DNA from: Archangium sp.
Lineage (GTDB): Bacteria; Myxococcota; Myxococcia; Myxococcales; Myxococcaceae
NCBI GenBank assembly: GCA_022843845.1
Contig: JALHMW010000003.1
Location: forward strand, 231,724-295,723
Length of the DNA stretch: 64,000 nt
Direction of reading: 5' to 3'
Both the position numbers and the translations under genes were made by a program. Shown piece after piece: positions 53,063 through 61,582 of the stretch. The notes below the pieces were generated by a model. It did not search any database and had not been told where the DNA came from. It worked only from the letters and a program-made list of their open reading frames with translations. The number at the start of each line of letters is the position of its first letter. Positions within the stretch are counted from its first letter, which is position 1.

Positions 53063-54136
53063 TTAAGCGCGCGCGACCGAAGGCGCGGGGTTCTTGAGTT
53101 GGTAGACGAAGTTCAGGACCTCGGCGACCGCGTCGTACAGCTCCGCGGGCACCTCCTGGCCGACCTCGGTTCGCAGCAGCGCATGGGCGAGCGGAACGTT
53201 GCGCAGCATCGGCACCTCGCACTCGCGGGCGATCGCCTTGATCTTCTCGGCCTTGAAATCGAGCCCCTTCGCGATGATGCGCGGTGCACCGTCTCGATCA
53301 CGATCGTACTTGAGCGCGATGGCCACGTGGTCTGGGTTGGTGACGATCACATCAGCGCCCTGGACGGCCTCCATCTGAGCGCCCTCCATGATCTCCTGGT
53401 GCATCTGCTTTCGATGCGCCTTGTGGTGCGGGTCGCCTTCGCTCTGCTTGTACTCCTTCTTGACGTCGTCCTTCGACATCATCTGATCCTTCATGTACGA
53501 CTTGTGCTGCCACCACACGTCGAAGATCGCGAAGCCGATGAAGAGCATCGTGACCTTGGTGACGACCCGCGACACCAGCTCGCCCAGCACGGTCATCGTC
53601 ATGGCCGCGTCGCCGTCGATGGTCGCGACGACCAGCGCCATCGCGTCCCGAACGACGCCCCACACCACCCAGCCCGTCACGCCCAGCTTCGCCATCGACT
53701 TCACGAGCTCGATGATCTGCTTCTTGCCGATCAGGTTCTTCAACCCGGTGATGGGGTTGAGCTTGTCGAGCTTGGGCATCAGCGCGTTGAGCGCGAGCAA
53801 CGGCCCGACCTGAAGGAACTCGACGAGCCCGCCGGCGATCGCAGCGGAGAACGCGATGGGAATACACACCAGGAGCAACGTGGTGAGCGCGAGCGACAGC
53901 AAGTGAGCGATCGCCATGTTCAGCGCGACCGGGTGCGCGATGTGATCGAAGACGAAGCTGAAGAGCATCGTGATGCGCTCTTCGACGCTGCCCCAGGTCG
54001 CCTTCACGACCCCCATGGCGATGGCGAAGGCGAAGACGCCCGACAGGTCCTTCGACTTCCAGACGCTGCCCTCTTTGCGCGCGTCGTCGAGCTTTTTCTG
54101 AGACGGCTCCTCGGTCTTGTCACCACCTTCGGACAT
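53063..54136 (-). CDS. sctU: T3SS substrate-switch export protein SctU (FlhB/YscU family)
   Basis: A 357-aa export protein with four transmembrane segments (about 30-215) and a cytosolic domain. The N-terminal EEPSQKKLDDARKEG is the family opening. The self-cleavage motif is N267-P268-D269-H270 instead of NPTH. The C-terminal core (VAIALKYDRDRDGAPRIIAKGLDFKAEKI) is typical. SctU autocleaves between Asn and Pro to change substrate specificity. Confidence 0.94.
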   Translation of the reverse strand: MSEGGDKTEEPSQKKLDDARKEGSVWKSKDLSGVFAFAIAMGVVKATWGSVEERITMLFSFVFDHIAHPVALNMAIAHLLSLALTTLLLVCIPIAFSAAIAGGLVEFLQVGPLLALNALMPKLDKLNPITGLKNLIGKKQIIELVKSMAKLGVTGWVVWGVVRDAMALVVATIDGDAAMTMTVLGELVSRVVTKVTMLFIGFAIFDVWWQHKSYMKDQMMSKDDVKKEYKQSEGDPHHKAHRKQMHQEIMEGAQMEAVQGADVIVTNPDHVAIALKYDRDRDGAPRIIAKGLDFKAEKIKAIARECEVPMLRNVPLAHALLRTEVGQEVPAELYDAVAEVLNFVYQLKNPAPSVARA

Positions 54137-54148
54137 GGCGGTTCTCCG

Positions 54149-54979
54149 TCACGCGAGGAGGTGCATGGCGAGCCTGAGCCAGCGGAACATGACGCTGAAC
54201 TCTTCGACCGACCGGTTCAAGATGAGGTGCATCGCCGTCAGCATGATGATGATCGTCACCGCCGGCTTGATCTGCATGGCGACGAAGAAGACCTGCACCT
54301 GCGGCGCGACGCGGTTGATCATGCCGAGCGCCAGGTCCGTGAGGAAGGTGGCCAGGAGCACGGGTGACGCGATGGCGAGCGCGATGCGCAACATGTCGCC
54401 GGCGATGCGGATGATGGTGTCGAAGAACGGCCAGAAGCCCGAGCTGAACCTCGGCAACTGATCGAGCGGAATCATCGAGAGGCTGTCGGCGAAGGCGGAA
54501 ATCACCAGGTGATGACCGTTGAGCGTGAGGAACGTCACCGTCGTCAGCTGCAGGTTCAGGTTGGCGAACAGCGTCACCTGCTGACCCAACTGGGGAACGA
54601 AGAGCTGCGCCTGGTTCGTTCCCGACATCACGTCGATGAGCCCGCCCGCCACGTTGGCGGCGTCGAAGATGATGTTCACCACCATCGTCAGCGCCAGCCC
54701 GATGAAGAGCTCCTTGAACATCAGCCCGATGAAGATGAGCGGAGACACCGGCACGTTCTGCGCCTGGACGATGAGCAGTGGGTAGAGGACCAGCCCCAGC
54801 ACCACGCCGAGCCCGAGCTTGACCTCCGACGGCACGCTCTCGCCGCCAAGGAACGGAGTGAGCATGATCACCGGCAGGATGCGCCCCATCAGCAGGGCAA
54901 ACCCGAGCATGACCTGCGTGAGGTCCGTCTGGAGGCCCAGCTGGTTGCGGACTTCGGCGAGGATGCCCGTCAGATCCAT
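54149..54979 (-). CDS. sctT: T3SS export apparatus protein SctT (FliR/YscT family)
   Basis: A 276-aa inner-membrane export protein with about six to eight hydrophobic segments (VMLGFALLMGRILPVIMLTPFLGG, LGLGVVLGLVLYPLLIV, LIFIGLMFKELFIGLALTM, FFDTIIRIAGDMLRIALAIASPVLLATFLTD). The opening fits FliR and the GGESVPSEVKLGLGVVLG part is characteristic. Follows sctS by six bases in fliQ-fliR order. Confidence 0.93.
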   Translation of the reverse strand: MDLTGILAEVRNQLGLQTDLTQVMLGFALLMGRILPVIMLTPFLGGESVPSEVKLGLGVVLGLVLYPLLIVQAQNVPVSPLIFIGLMFKELFIGLALTMVVNIIFDAANVAGGLIDVMSGTNQAQLFVPQLGQQVTLFANLNLQLTTVTFLTLNGHHLVISAFADSLSMIPLDQLPRFSSGFWPFFDTIIRIAGDMLRIALAIASPVLLATFLTDLALGMINRVAPQVQVFFVAMQIKPAVTIIIMLTAMHLILNRSVEEFSVMFRWLRLAMHLLA

Positions 54980-54985
54980 GAGTCG

Positions 54986-55252
54986 TCAGTGCGCGATGAG
55001 CGCGGGGAAACGATCGAAGATGTTGAAGGTGAAGCGAAGCAGCTGCGACCCGATCCACGGGCCAGCCAGCCCGAGCACGCCGAAGACGATGACGAGCTTG
55101 GGCGCGAACGAGAGCGTCTGTTCCTGAATCTGCGTCGCGGCCTGGAAGACCGAGACCGCGAAGCCGACGATGAGGCTCATGATGATGGGAGGCCCGGAGG
55201 CGACCAGCACGAGAATCAGGGCCTGCTGGGTGACGTAGGTGAGTTGGTGCAT
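54986..55252 (-). CDS. sctS: T3SS export apparatus protein SctS (FliQ/YscS family)
   Basis: An 88-aa two-helix export-gate protein: ALILVLVASGPPIIMSLIVGF and ALAPKLVIVFGVLGLAGPWI-type second helix (actual: FAPKLVIVFGVLGLAGPW). FQAATQIQEQTLSFAPK is the diagnostic connecting loop. Six bases after sctR. Confidence 0.95.
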   Translation of the reverse strand: MHQLTYVTQQALILVLVASGPPIIMSLIVGFAVSVFQAATQIQEQTLSFAPKLVIVFGVLGLAGPWIGSQLLRFTFNIFDRFPALIAH

Positions 55253-55258
55253 GAGCCC

Positions 55259-56041
55259 TCAGAGGTAGCCAACGACGAGACCCTTCGCGATCAGGTACCA
55301 CCCGTCGACGAGCACGAAGAGCAAGAGCTTGAACGGCATCGAGATCGTCGTCGGAGACAACATCTGCATGCCGAGCGCGAGCAGGATGTTGGCGACGACC
55401 ATGTCGATGACGAGGAACGGCACGAATAACAAGAAGCCGATCTGGAACGCCTCCTTGAGCTCCGAGACGACGAACGCGGGCACGAGGATGAGGAAGTCGT
55501 TCTCGGTGATCGACTTGCGATCGTCGGGCTTGCGGAGCTTGAGCGCGAGTCCGTAGAAGAGCGTGCGGTCCTTCCTGGTGACCTTCTTGTTCAAGAAGTT
55601 CCGCAGCGGCTCCTTGCTGCGGTTCGCGGCGCCGAGCAGGGTGTCGACGTTCTTGGCGTCGAGCACGCTGCGGCCCTCGGCTACCTCTCCGTCGTCGGCG
55701 GCCTTGAACATCTCCTGGCCCACGGGCGCCATGATGTAGACCGTGAGGATGATCGCGAGCCCCGTGATCACCTGCGTGGGGGGGATCTGCTGGGTGCCGA
55801 GGGCCGAACGCACCACCGAGAGCACGACCGAGATCTTCACGAAGCTCGTCACCATCATGAGCACGAAGGGCGCAAAGCCGAGCGCTCCCAACGCGATCAT
55901 CAGCACCAGCGGGCGATTCGCGAACGACACCTCGCCGCCGACGGCCGGCTCGGCGTCTCCGCCGCCCTTCTTCGCGAGCGCGAGCGCCGGCGCGAGCAGC
56001 ACCGAGGCAAAGAGCAACCAGTGAGCCAGGCGTCGCGTCAT
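55259..56041 (-). CDS. sctR: T3SS export apparatus protein SctR (FliP/YscR family)
   Basis: A 260-aa export-gate protein from the ATG at 56041, with a signal-like N-terminus (HWLLFASVLLAPALALA). Conserved blocks: FVLMMVTSFVKISVVLSVVRSALG, GTQQIPPTQVITGLAIIL, and the C-terminal FQIGFLLFVPFLVIDMVV and SPTTISMPFKLLLFVLVDGW. The open frame reaches 56083, but that would overlap the fliO-like gene by 29 bp. Confidence 0.95.
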   Translation of the reverse strand: MTRRLAHWLLFASVLLAPALALAKKGGGDAEPAVGGEVSFANRPLVLMIALGALGFAPFVLMMVTSFVKISVVLSVVRSALGTQQIPPTQVITGLAIILTVYIMAPVGQEMFKAADDGEVAEGRSVLDAKNVDTLLGAANRSKEPLRNFLNKKVTRKDRTLFYGLALKLRKPDDRKSITENDFLILVPAFVVSELKEAFQIGFLLFVPFLVIDMVVANILLALGMQMLSPTTISMPFKLLLFVLVDGWYLIAKGLVVGYL

Positions 56042-56054
56042 GCGAAGAGTCCAG

Positions 56055-56603
56055 TCAAGTGGCTGGAGGAGGAGGCGAAGCATCCTTCTTCCCCAGCAGT
56101 TTCTGCAAGAACGGGCTGAGTGAGACCTGCCCAGTTGATTTCGGAGCGCTCTCTTCGATCACCTTCGCGTCGAGCTTGGTGAGGAAGGTCACCGACAGGT
56201 CGCTGCCGCCGAGCAGTAACACCTCGTCTCCTGCGCGCACGACGTACAGCGTTCGCTTCTGATCGAGGGGCACCCGCTCGACGACGGTCACGATGCCGCG
56301 CCTTCCGGCCGCCGGCCCGAGGCCCATCAGGCGACGAAGCCCGACGTTCAGCGTGAGCCACGCCAGGCCGATCACCAGCCCGAGCACGACGAGGGTTCGA
56401 ACGAGCGACCACCCCAGATCCGTCTCGGACTCGCGCAGCAGCTCAGGCGGCTCCGACACGGGAATCTCAGGCTCGGCAACGAGGGGTTGCGCGGCTTCGA
56501 CCGCCGTCGTGACGTCGGGCCGACCCGCGTCGAGACCTGCGTCGGCCTCGGCAACGGCGAGAGCCGACAGGAGCAGCACGCTCAGCGACAACCAGCGCTC
56601 CAT
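56055..56603 (-). CDS. FliO-like protein in a non-flagellar T3SS cluster
   Basis: From the ATG at 56603 (one base after the sctQ stop) a 182-aa protein. A signal (LSLSVLLLSALAVAEA) is followed by a Glu/Pro-rich periplasmic part, one transmembrane helix (LVRTLVVLGLVIGLAWLTL) and a cytosolic domain with IVTVVERVPLDQKRTLYVVRAGDEVLLLGGSD, the hallmark FliO core (.LG..R.L.VVRVGDE.LLLG). FliO guides assembly of the FliP ring and is normally flagellar; here the gene directly precedes sctR, matching fliN-fliO-fliP order. Confidence 0.75.
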   Translation of the reverse strand: MERWLSLSVLLLSALAVAEADAGLDAGRPDVTTAVEAAQPLVAEPEIPVSEPPELLRESETDLGWSLVRTLVVLGLVIGLAWLTLNVGLRRLMGLGPAAGRRGIVTVVERVPLDQKRTLYVVRAGDEVLLLGGSDLSVTFLTKLDAKVIEESAPKSTGQVSLSPFLQKLLGKKDASPPPPAT

Positions 56604-56604
56604 G

Positions 56605-58026
56605 TCAGCCCGCGAGCGAGACGATGCGAATGCCGAGGTTGCCTTCGATCTCGACCAGCTCGCCACGGGCCACGATCTTCCCATTCACTGAGAGGTCGAG
56701 CGGCTCACCGACCTGGCGATTGAGATCGAACACGTGGCCAACCTTGATGCTCACCACCTCTTCGGCGGTGATGGGCAAGCGCCCGATCTCGACTGCGATT
56801 TGCAGCGGCACGTCGTTCAGCAGGTCCGCGCCTTCTGCCTGGCCTTCTTCCATGTCTGCCCTCTCGGCTCCGGGGTTGGTGGACTCGTCTGGACCATCGC
56901 CCAGAGCCCGTTGTTCGTCTTCAGCGGCTTCGCCTTCGGCTTGCGCCTCGACCGGCGCTTCGCCTTCGATCGGGCCACCCGGTGGCGGAGGCTCACCGAT
57001 CTGAATCGCCGTGACGGTGGCGAGGAACCGGTCGGACTCGATCGCGATGTCGGCCGCGAGGTACCCCGTTCGGGCGAGCCCGAGCTTGAGCTTCGCCGTC
57101 CCGCCCTGCCCCTGATCGGGCCTCGCGGACAAGCCGTCGACCAGCACCACGTCGCGCTCGCGCAGCTGAGACAGATCGCCCGCCGAGATCTCGACCTGGG
57201 CGATCTCGGCGCGCAGCCACACCTTCACGTTCGACAGCCGCGAGGCGTGCTCCGCCGCGTCGACAGCGCGCCGTTGGCGCCGCACCATCGCGTCGGGAGG
57301 GGGCTCGGCGACCGCGAGCACGCTCTCGGGAACGAAGAGCCGAACGTAGCCGGTGTGCCCGCCGAAGATGGCCTTGAGCTGAACCACCGCGAGCGTCTCT
57401 TCTTCGTTCAGCACCGACATCGCCTCTTCGAGCGACGGCGCAATCGTCTCGAGCCGCAGCTTCGGCAGCGAGCTATCGAGGCTCGGCGCGAGCGCCTTGA
57501 GGGTCTCGAGCACCACGAACGTCATCACGCCTTCTTCGATGTCGGTCAGCGGCCGCAGCCCCACGGCCTCGCCCGTGCCGCCGAGCAGCGTGTCGATCGC
57601 CCAATGCGCGAGACCGATCTCGACCTCGAGCAGCCCGCGCGCCTTGTTGGGGATCGGGGCCAGCACGCCGAGGAACGTCGGATCGCCCACGTAGCGCTTG
57701 AGCTTCGAGGGGTGAATGAAGTGCACGTACTCGGCGCGCAGCGAGATCTTCTCGTCGAGCATCTCGCCGAGGCGCTTCTTCACCGACTCGCTGACCTCGC
57801 CGGTGGAGCGCACGTTGGGCAACATCCACTCGAGGTTGCGCACCAGCCGGCTGTGCGTCTTCGAGACGCGCTCGAGGTTGGTGAAGGTGAACGGCTTCCA
57901 CTCGCGGCCGACTGGAGCGGGGGGCGGCGCGGCGGGCGGTCGGCGCGTCTGCGTGCCCGAAGCCGGCGCCTTGGGCCGGATCTTCGAGACGTCGATCATC
58001 ATCGTCCGCTCGCCCTTGTCACTCAC
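56605..58026 (-). CDS. sctQ: T3SS C-ring/sorting-platform protein SctQ (FliM/FliN-like)
   Basis: A 473-aa protein from the GTG at 58026 (ATG at 58002 possible). The N-terminal half has FliM middle-domain character: LERVSKTHSRLVRNLEW, LGVLAPIPNKARGLLEVEI, AIDTLLGGTGEAVGLRPLTDIE. A SpoA1-type region follows, then a Glu/Pro-rich linker (about 350-405) and a full SpoA2/FliN domain at the end (IAVEIGRLPITAEEVVSIKVG, DLSVNGKIVARGELVEIEG). It thus looks like FliM and FliN fused. Forms the cytoplasmic platform. Confidence 0.9.
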   Translation of the reverse strand: MSDKGERTMMIDVSKIRPKAPASGTQTRRPPAAPPPAPVGREWKPFTFTNLERVSKTHSRLVRNLEWMLPNVRSTGEVSESVKKRLGEMLDEKISLRAEYVHFIHPSKLKRYVGDPTFLGVLAPIPNKARGLLEVEIGLAHWAIDTLLGGTGEAVGLRPLTDIEEGVMTFVVLETLKALAPSLDSSLPKLRLETIAPSLEEAMSVLNEEETLAVVQLKAIFGGHTGYVRLFVPESVLAVAEPPPDAMVRRQRRAVDAAEHASRLSNVKVWLRAEIAQVEISAGDLSQLRERDVVLVDGLSARPDQGQGGTAKLKLGLARTGYLAADIAIESDRFLATVTAIQIGEPPPPGGPIEGEAPVEAQAEGEAAEDEQRALGDGPDESTNPGAERADMEEGQAEGADLLNDVPLQIAVEIGRLPITAEEVVSIKVGHVFDLNRQVGEPLDLSVNGKIVARGELVEIEGNLGIRIVSLAG

Positions 58027-59024
58027 GGACGGCCTTCGATCTTGAAGTCCTCGAGCGTCAAGCCGCGGGCCGCGAGGGCCTTGGTGAGCGACTCCTTCTG
58101 CTCCTCGATCAACTTCATCACGTCGCGATCAGAGCCCTGAAAGACGGCCTTGATCTTCCCGTTGTGACTCGACACCTTCACCGAGAGCCCCTTGAGCACG
58201 TCGCTGCGCAGATCGATCTGGAACTCGACCTTGCCGGCGGCGTTGGTGCCGATGCGGACCTTCTCGACGATCTTCTGCGCGAGCTCGTTGGCCACCTGGC
58301 GGAGGCGCTCGGAGCCCGACACGTCTTTCTGTTTGGCGACTGGCACCGGCGCCATGAGCGCCGGGTTGAAGCGGAACCCCGGCTGCATGGCCGGCGAGTC
58401 CTTGCTGTCTTTCTGGCCGCCACCGCCCTGCCCGCCTCCGCCCTTGTCAGCGTCGGCCTTCAAGTCGCCCTTCTCTCCGCGCGCGCCACCCGCTGCGCCA
58501 GCGCCACCAGTCGACGACAGCTCCGACGACTCGTGCGCCTCTGCGAGCGCCGCCCGGCCGTGCGCTGCGTCGGACTTGCGGCCCTCGAGCGCGCGCGAGG
58601 TGTTGCCCTTGTCGGTCTGCGCGGTCTGCGTGCTCTGTTGATCGACCTGCCGCCCGCCTTCACCGACGGCCTGCTGATGTTCGCCTTCGTTTCGCGTCGC
58701 CTTGTTCAAGGTCTCGCTCGCGTTCGACCCCTTGAGCCGAGACGTGAACGTCTGCTGCCCTTCGCGGGTGCCCTTGGTCTCGTCTTTGGCGTGAGCCTCG
58801 GCGCCTTCGAGCAGCGAGGCGATCGCGCTCTTGCCGAGCTCGTGCTGCTTCTCAGCCGACTGGCGTTGCTGCACCTGGCCCTGGGTCTGCTGCTGGCCGA
58901 CGAGCTTCTTGAAGGTGGTGCTCTCGGCGGCCTTCTTGCCCTTCTGAAGCTCTTCGTTGCGGCGCGCCTCCATCTGGCGTTCGGCCGCGCGGGCTGCCTG
59001 GCGATCGTCGTCGACTCGACTCAT
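58023..59024 (-). CDS. sctP: Needle/hook-length-control-like protein SctP (FliK-like)
   Basis: From the ATG at 59024, overlapping the sctO stop (ATGA), a 333-aa protein. The first 220 residues are charged, Gln/Ala/Gly-rich and probably disordered (QQQTQGQVQQRQSAEKQHELG, GGGGQGGGGQKDS). The C-terminal 90 residues form a compact FliK/Flg_hook-type domain: LAQKIVEKVRIGTNAAGKVEFQIDL and GLSVKVSSHNGKIKAVF. FliK/SctP proteins sense needle or hook length and trigger SctU switching. The same frame extends upstream inside sctO but is not coding there. Confidence 0.75.
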   Translation of the reverse strand: MSRVDDDRQAARAAERQMEARRNEELQKGKKAAESTTFKKLVGQQQTQGQVQQRQSAEKQHELGKSAIASLLEGAEAHAKDETKGTREGQQTFTSRLKGSNASETLNKATRNEGEHQQAVGEGGRQVDQQSTQTAQTDKGNTSRALEGRKSDAAHGRAALAEAHESSELSSTGGAGAAGGARGEKGDLKADADKGGGGQGGGGQKDSKDSPAMQPGFRFNPALMAPVPVAKQKDVSGSERLRQVANELAQKIVEKVRIGTNAAGKVEFQIDLRSDVLKGLSVKVSSHNGKIKAVFQGSDRDVMKLIEEQKESLTKALAARGLTLEDFKIEGRP

Positions 59025-59524
59025 GACTTCTTCTCCGCGGCACGACGGCGGGCGAGGTGGAGCACGCCGCCGATCTCTTCCTGGTTCATCTCTTCCTTCT
59101 GCTGCCGCTCGAAGCGCACCTGTTTGGTCCAGGTCTCTTTGTGTTTCTCGATGGCTTTGCGCTCCGTCGCCGCCTCGGCCATCTCCTGCCGTCGTTGCTC
59201 GACGAGCTTCTCGGCCTCGGTGACGGACTCTTTCTGGCGCTCGATCTCGAGAGACAGCTGGGCCTCTTCGTCTTTGAGGCGCTGCTCGAAGCGGTTCATC
59301 TGTTGAAACCCTGAGATGCCGCCGCCCTTCTTGGTGACCTCGGTCAGGAATGCCGCCACCTTGGCCTTTCGGCCGACCTTCCGGTCCTCGAGATCCTTCT
59401 GCATGCCGACGAGCTTCTTCTTCTCGACATCGAGCGCTTTGACGGACGCAGAGAAGGCTTCTTTGGCCTCGTCCTCCGCCTTCATGCGGATGTCGAGCAG
59501 CACCTGGAGTCGATACGGAGGCAT
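59021..59524 (-). CDS. sctO: T3SS central-stalk protein SctO (FliJ-like)
   Basis: A 167-aa almost entirely coiled-coil protein: YRLQVLLDIRMKAEDEAKEAF at the start (FliJ-type opening), then heptad-rich stretches (LDVEKKKLVGMQKDLEDRK, QRLKDEEAQLSLEIERQKESV, KLVEQRRQEMAEAATERK). SctO/FliJ sits in the centre of the ATPase ring and touches SctV. Position between sctN and sctP matches fliI-fliJ-fliK. Confidence 0.85.
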   Translation of the reverse strand: MPPYRLQVLLDIRMKAEDEAKEAFSASVKALDVEKKKLVGMQKDLEDRKVGRKAKVAAFLTEVTKKGGGISGFQQMNRFEQRLKDEEAQLSLEIERQKESVTEAEKLVEQRRQEMAEAATERKAIEKHKETWTKQVRFERQQKEEMNQEEIGGVLHLARRRAAEKKS

Positions 59525-59555
59525 AAGGCTTCGAAAAGCCTAGCACCGCTCACGC

Positions 59556-60872
59556 TCAGATGGTGGGCGCGTCAGCAAACATGTCGACCAGTCGCTGCAC
59601 GGTCTCGTCGAACGGGGTGCTGTCGTGGGTGTCCTGCTTCAAGTACCCGATGATCTGATCATACTTGTCGATGGCGTAGTCGGTGCGTGGGTCGGTGCCG
59701 TACTGGTAGGCGCCGAGCAAGATCAGGTCGCGCTGCTTCTCGTACGTCGACAGCGTCTGTCGCAGCAGGCCCGCCGCCTTCTTGTGCTCGGGCGTGGCGA
59801 TCTGGCTCATCACACGAGACAGGGAGGCCAGCACGTCCATCGCGGGCCACTGGTTTCGCTCACCGATGGCGCGGTTCAAGATGAAGTGACCGTCGAGAAT
59901 ACCGCGAACTTCGTCGGCGATCGGCTCCTCCATGTCACCGCCGGCCACGAGGCACGTGTAGATCGCGGTGCAGCGGCCCTTGTCGCTGTTCCCCGTGCGC
60001 TCGAGCATTCGGGGGAGCATCGAGAACACGCTCGGCGGGTAGCCTTGTCGAGCGGGCGGCTCGCCGATCGCCAGACCGATCTCACGTTGCGCGCGGGCGA
60101 GACGAGTCACGGTGTCGAGCATGAACAGCACGTTGCCGCCGCGTTCGCGGAAGTACTCGGCGATCGAGGTCGCGACGTAGCCTGCGCGAAGACGAACGAG
60201 CGAGGGCTGGTCGGACGTCGCGCAGACCACCACCGAGCGCTTCATGCCCTCGTGGCCGAGCGCGTCTTCGATGAACTCGAGCACCTCGCGACCACGCTCG
60301 CCGATGAGCGCGATGACGGATAGCTCGGCGGTCGTGTTGCGCGCGATCTGCCCCATCAGGGTCGACTTGCCGACGCCGGAGCCGGCGAAGAGTCCGATGC
60401 GCTGCCCTTCTCCAACCGTGAGCAGGCCGTCGATGCACCGAACCCCCAGCGGCAGGGCCCGGGTGATGCGCATGCGCTTGAAGGGATCCGGGCAGTCGCG
60501 ATCGACCGCCCAGTCCGACATGCCCTCGATCGGCAACGGCTTGCCGTCGATGGGCTCGCCGAGGCCGTTGAGCACGCGCCCGAGCAGGCCATCGCCCGCA
60601 CGAATCGTCAGCGGCCGCCCCGTCGGAATGACCTCGCTGTCGGGCCCGATGCCCGAGAGCTCGCCGAGCGGCATCAACATCACCTGCTCACCCTGGAAGC
60701 CGACCACCTCGGCACGAACCGACTGGTGGCCACGCTTGATGATGCAGACCTCTCCAATACGAACGTTGGGAACGGCGGCCTTGATGACGAGGCCCGTCAG
60801 CTCGGTGACGCGCCCCCGCACGCGGACCATCTGCGCGGTCTTGAGGATCTCGTGGTACCGGCGCAGATCCAT
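59556..60872 (-). CDS. sctN: T3SS ATPase SctN (FliI family)
   Basis: A 438-aa hexameric ATPase from the ATG at 60872. Walker A GSGVGKST (residues 164-171), ALIGERGREVLEFI, Walker B NVLFMLDTVTRLARAQREIGL, and the P-rich PPARQGYPPSVFSMLPRMLERTG segment. It unfolds and delivers substrates to the export gate. Two bases after the sctL stop. Confidence 0.97.
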   Translation of the reverse strand: MDLRRYHEILKTAQMVRVRGRVTELTGLVIKAAVPNVRIGEVCIIKRGHQSVRAEVVGFQGEQVMLMPLGELSGIGPDSEVIPTGRPLTIRAGDGLLGRVLNGLGEPIDGKPLPIEGMSDWAVDRDCPDPFKRMRITRALPLGVRCIDGLLTVGEGQRIGLFAGSGVGKSTLMGQIARNTTAELSVIALIGERGREVLEFIEDALGHEGMKRSVVVCATSDQPSLVRLRAGYVATSIAEYFRERGGNVLFMLDTVTRLARAQREIGLAIGEPPARQGYPPSVFSMLPRMLERTGNSDKGRCTAIYTCLVAGGDMEEPIADEVRGILDGHFILNRAIGERNQWPAMDVLASLSRVMSQIATPEHKKAAGLLRQTLSTYEKQRDLILLGAYQYGTDPRTDYAIDKYDQIIGYLKQDTHDSTPFDETVQRLVDMFADAPTI

Positions 60873-60874
60873 GA

Positions 60875-61570
60875 CTACTTCGACTCCTTCTTCTGGCCGT
60901 CTGGCATCAGCACGTTCTTGAGCATCTCGAACTGGGTGCGGATCTGCCCGTCGATGACGCCGTACTCGGTCTGAATCACGCACCCGCCGCGCTCGATCTC
61001 TGCGTCGTCGCGAATGGCGATGTCGACGGCGCGGCCGATCAGCTCCATCAGCCGGGGGCGCTTCTCACGGAGCACCTTGCCGTCCTCAGGGTGCACCTTG
61101 AGCACCATCGCCTTCGAGCCTCGCGCCGCTTCGATCGTGGTCGCGCAGATCTCGAGCACCACCTCGGGATCGCGCTCGAGATCCCGCCCGATGATCTTCG
61201 CCGACATCTTCAGCGCCAGCTCGAGCACGTCCTTCTCGGCGTCAGCGACGATCTGCCCGGCCTGCATCTTGGCCCTCGCCAGCTCTTCGGCGGCACGCGC
61301 CTGCACGTCGGCCTTGGCTTCGTCACGCGCTTTCGAGAAGACCTCTTCCTTGAAGCGAAGGGCCTCGGTCTTGATCTCTTCGGCCTTCTGTTGCGCCTTG
61401 GCGATGATCTCCTTCGCGGTCGTCATGGCCTCGTACTCCTCGGCGTTGACGACCCCGCCTCGCCGCGGAGGCGGCAGCATGGGCTTCTCAGTGACGGGAC
61501 CGTGCTCGCCACTGTCGCTCTTGATGACCTTGCCCAACACTCGCGACGGCGGCCGACGTTCGTCTTCCAT
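60875..61570 (-). CDS. sctL: T3SS ATPase stator SctL (FliH-like)
   Basis: A 231-aa stator protein. Residues 45-115 are a long Glu/Ala/Lys helix (TAKEIIAKAQQKAEEIKTEALRF, ARAAEELARAKMQAGQIV) like the FliH coiled coil, followed by a globular end (LELALKMSAKIIGRDLERDP, IERGGCVIQTEYGVIDGQIRTQ) typical of FliH/SctL. Binds SctN and SctQ. 12 bases after the FliG-like gene. Confidence 0.93.
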   Translation of the reverse strand: MEDERRPPSRVLGKVIKSDSGEHGPVTEKPMLPPPRRGGVVNAEEYEAMTTAKEIIAKAQQKAEEIKTEALRFKEEVFSKARDEAKADVQARAAEELARAKMQAGQIVADAEKDVLELALKMSAKIIGRDLERDPEVVLEICATTIEAARGSKAMVLKVHPEDGKVLREKRPRLMELIGRAVDIAIRDDAEIERGGCVIQTEYGVIDGQIRTQFEMLKNVLMPDGQKKESK

Positions 61571-61582
61571 TCACCAGCGACT

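Noticed and set aside
59025..59546. Upstream extension of the sctP frame
   Set aside because: It runs inside sctO in another frame and is Arg/Gly-rich; the ATG at 59024 overlapping the sctO stop is the natural start.
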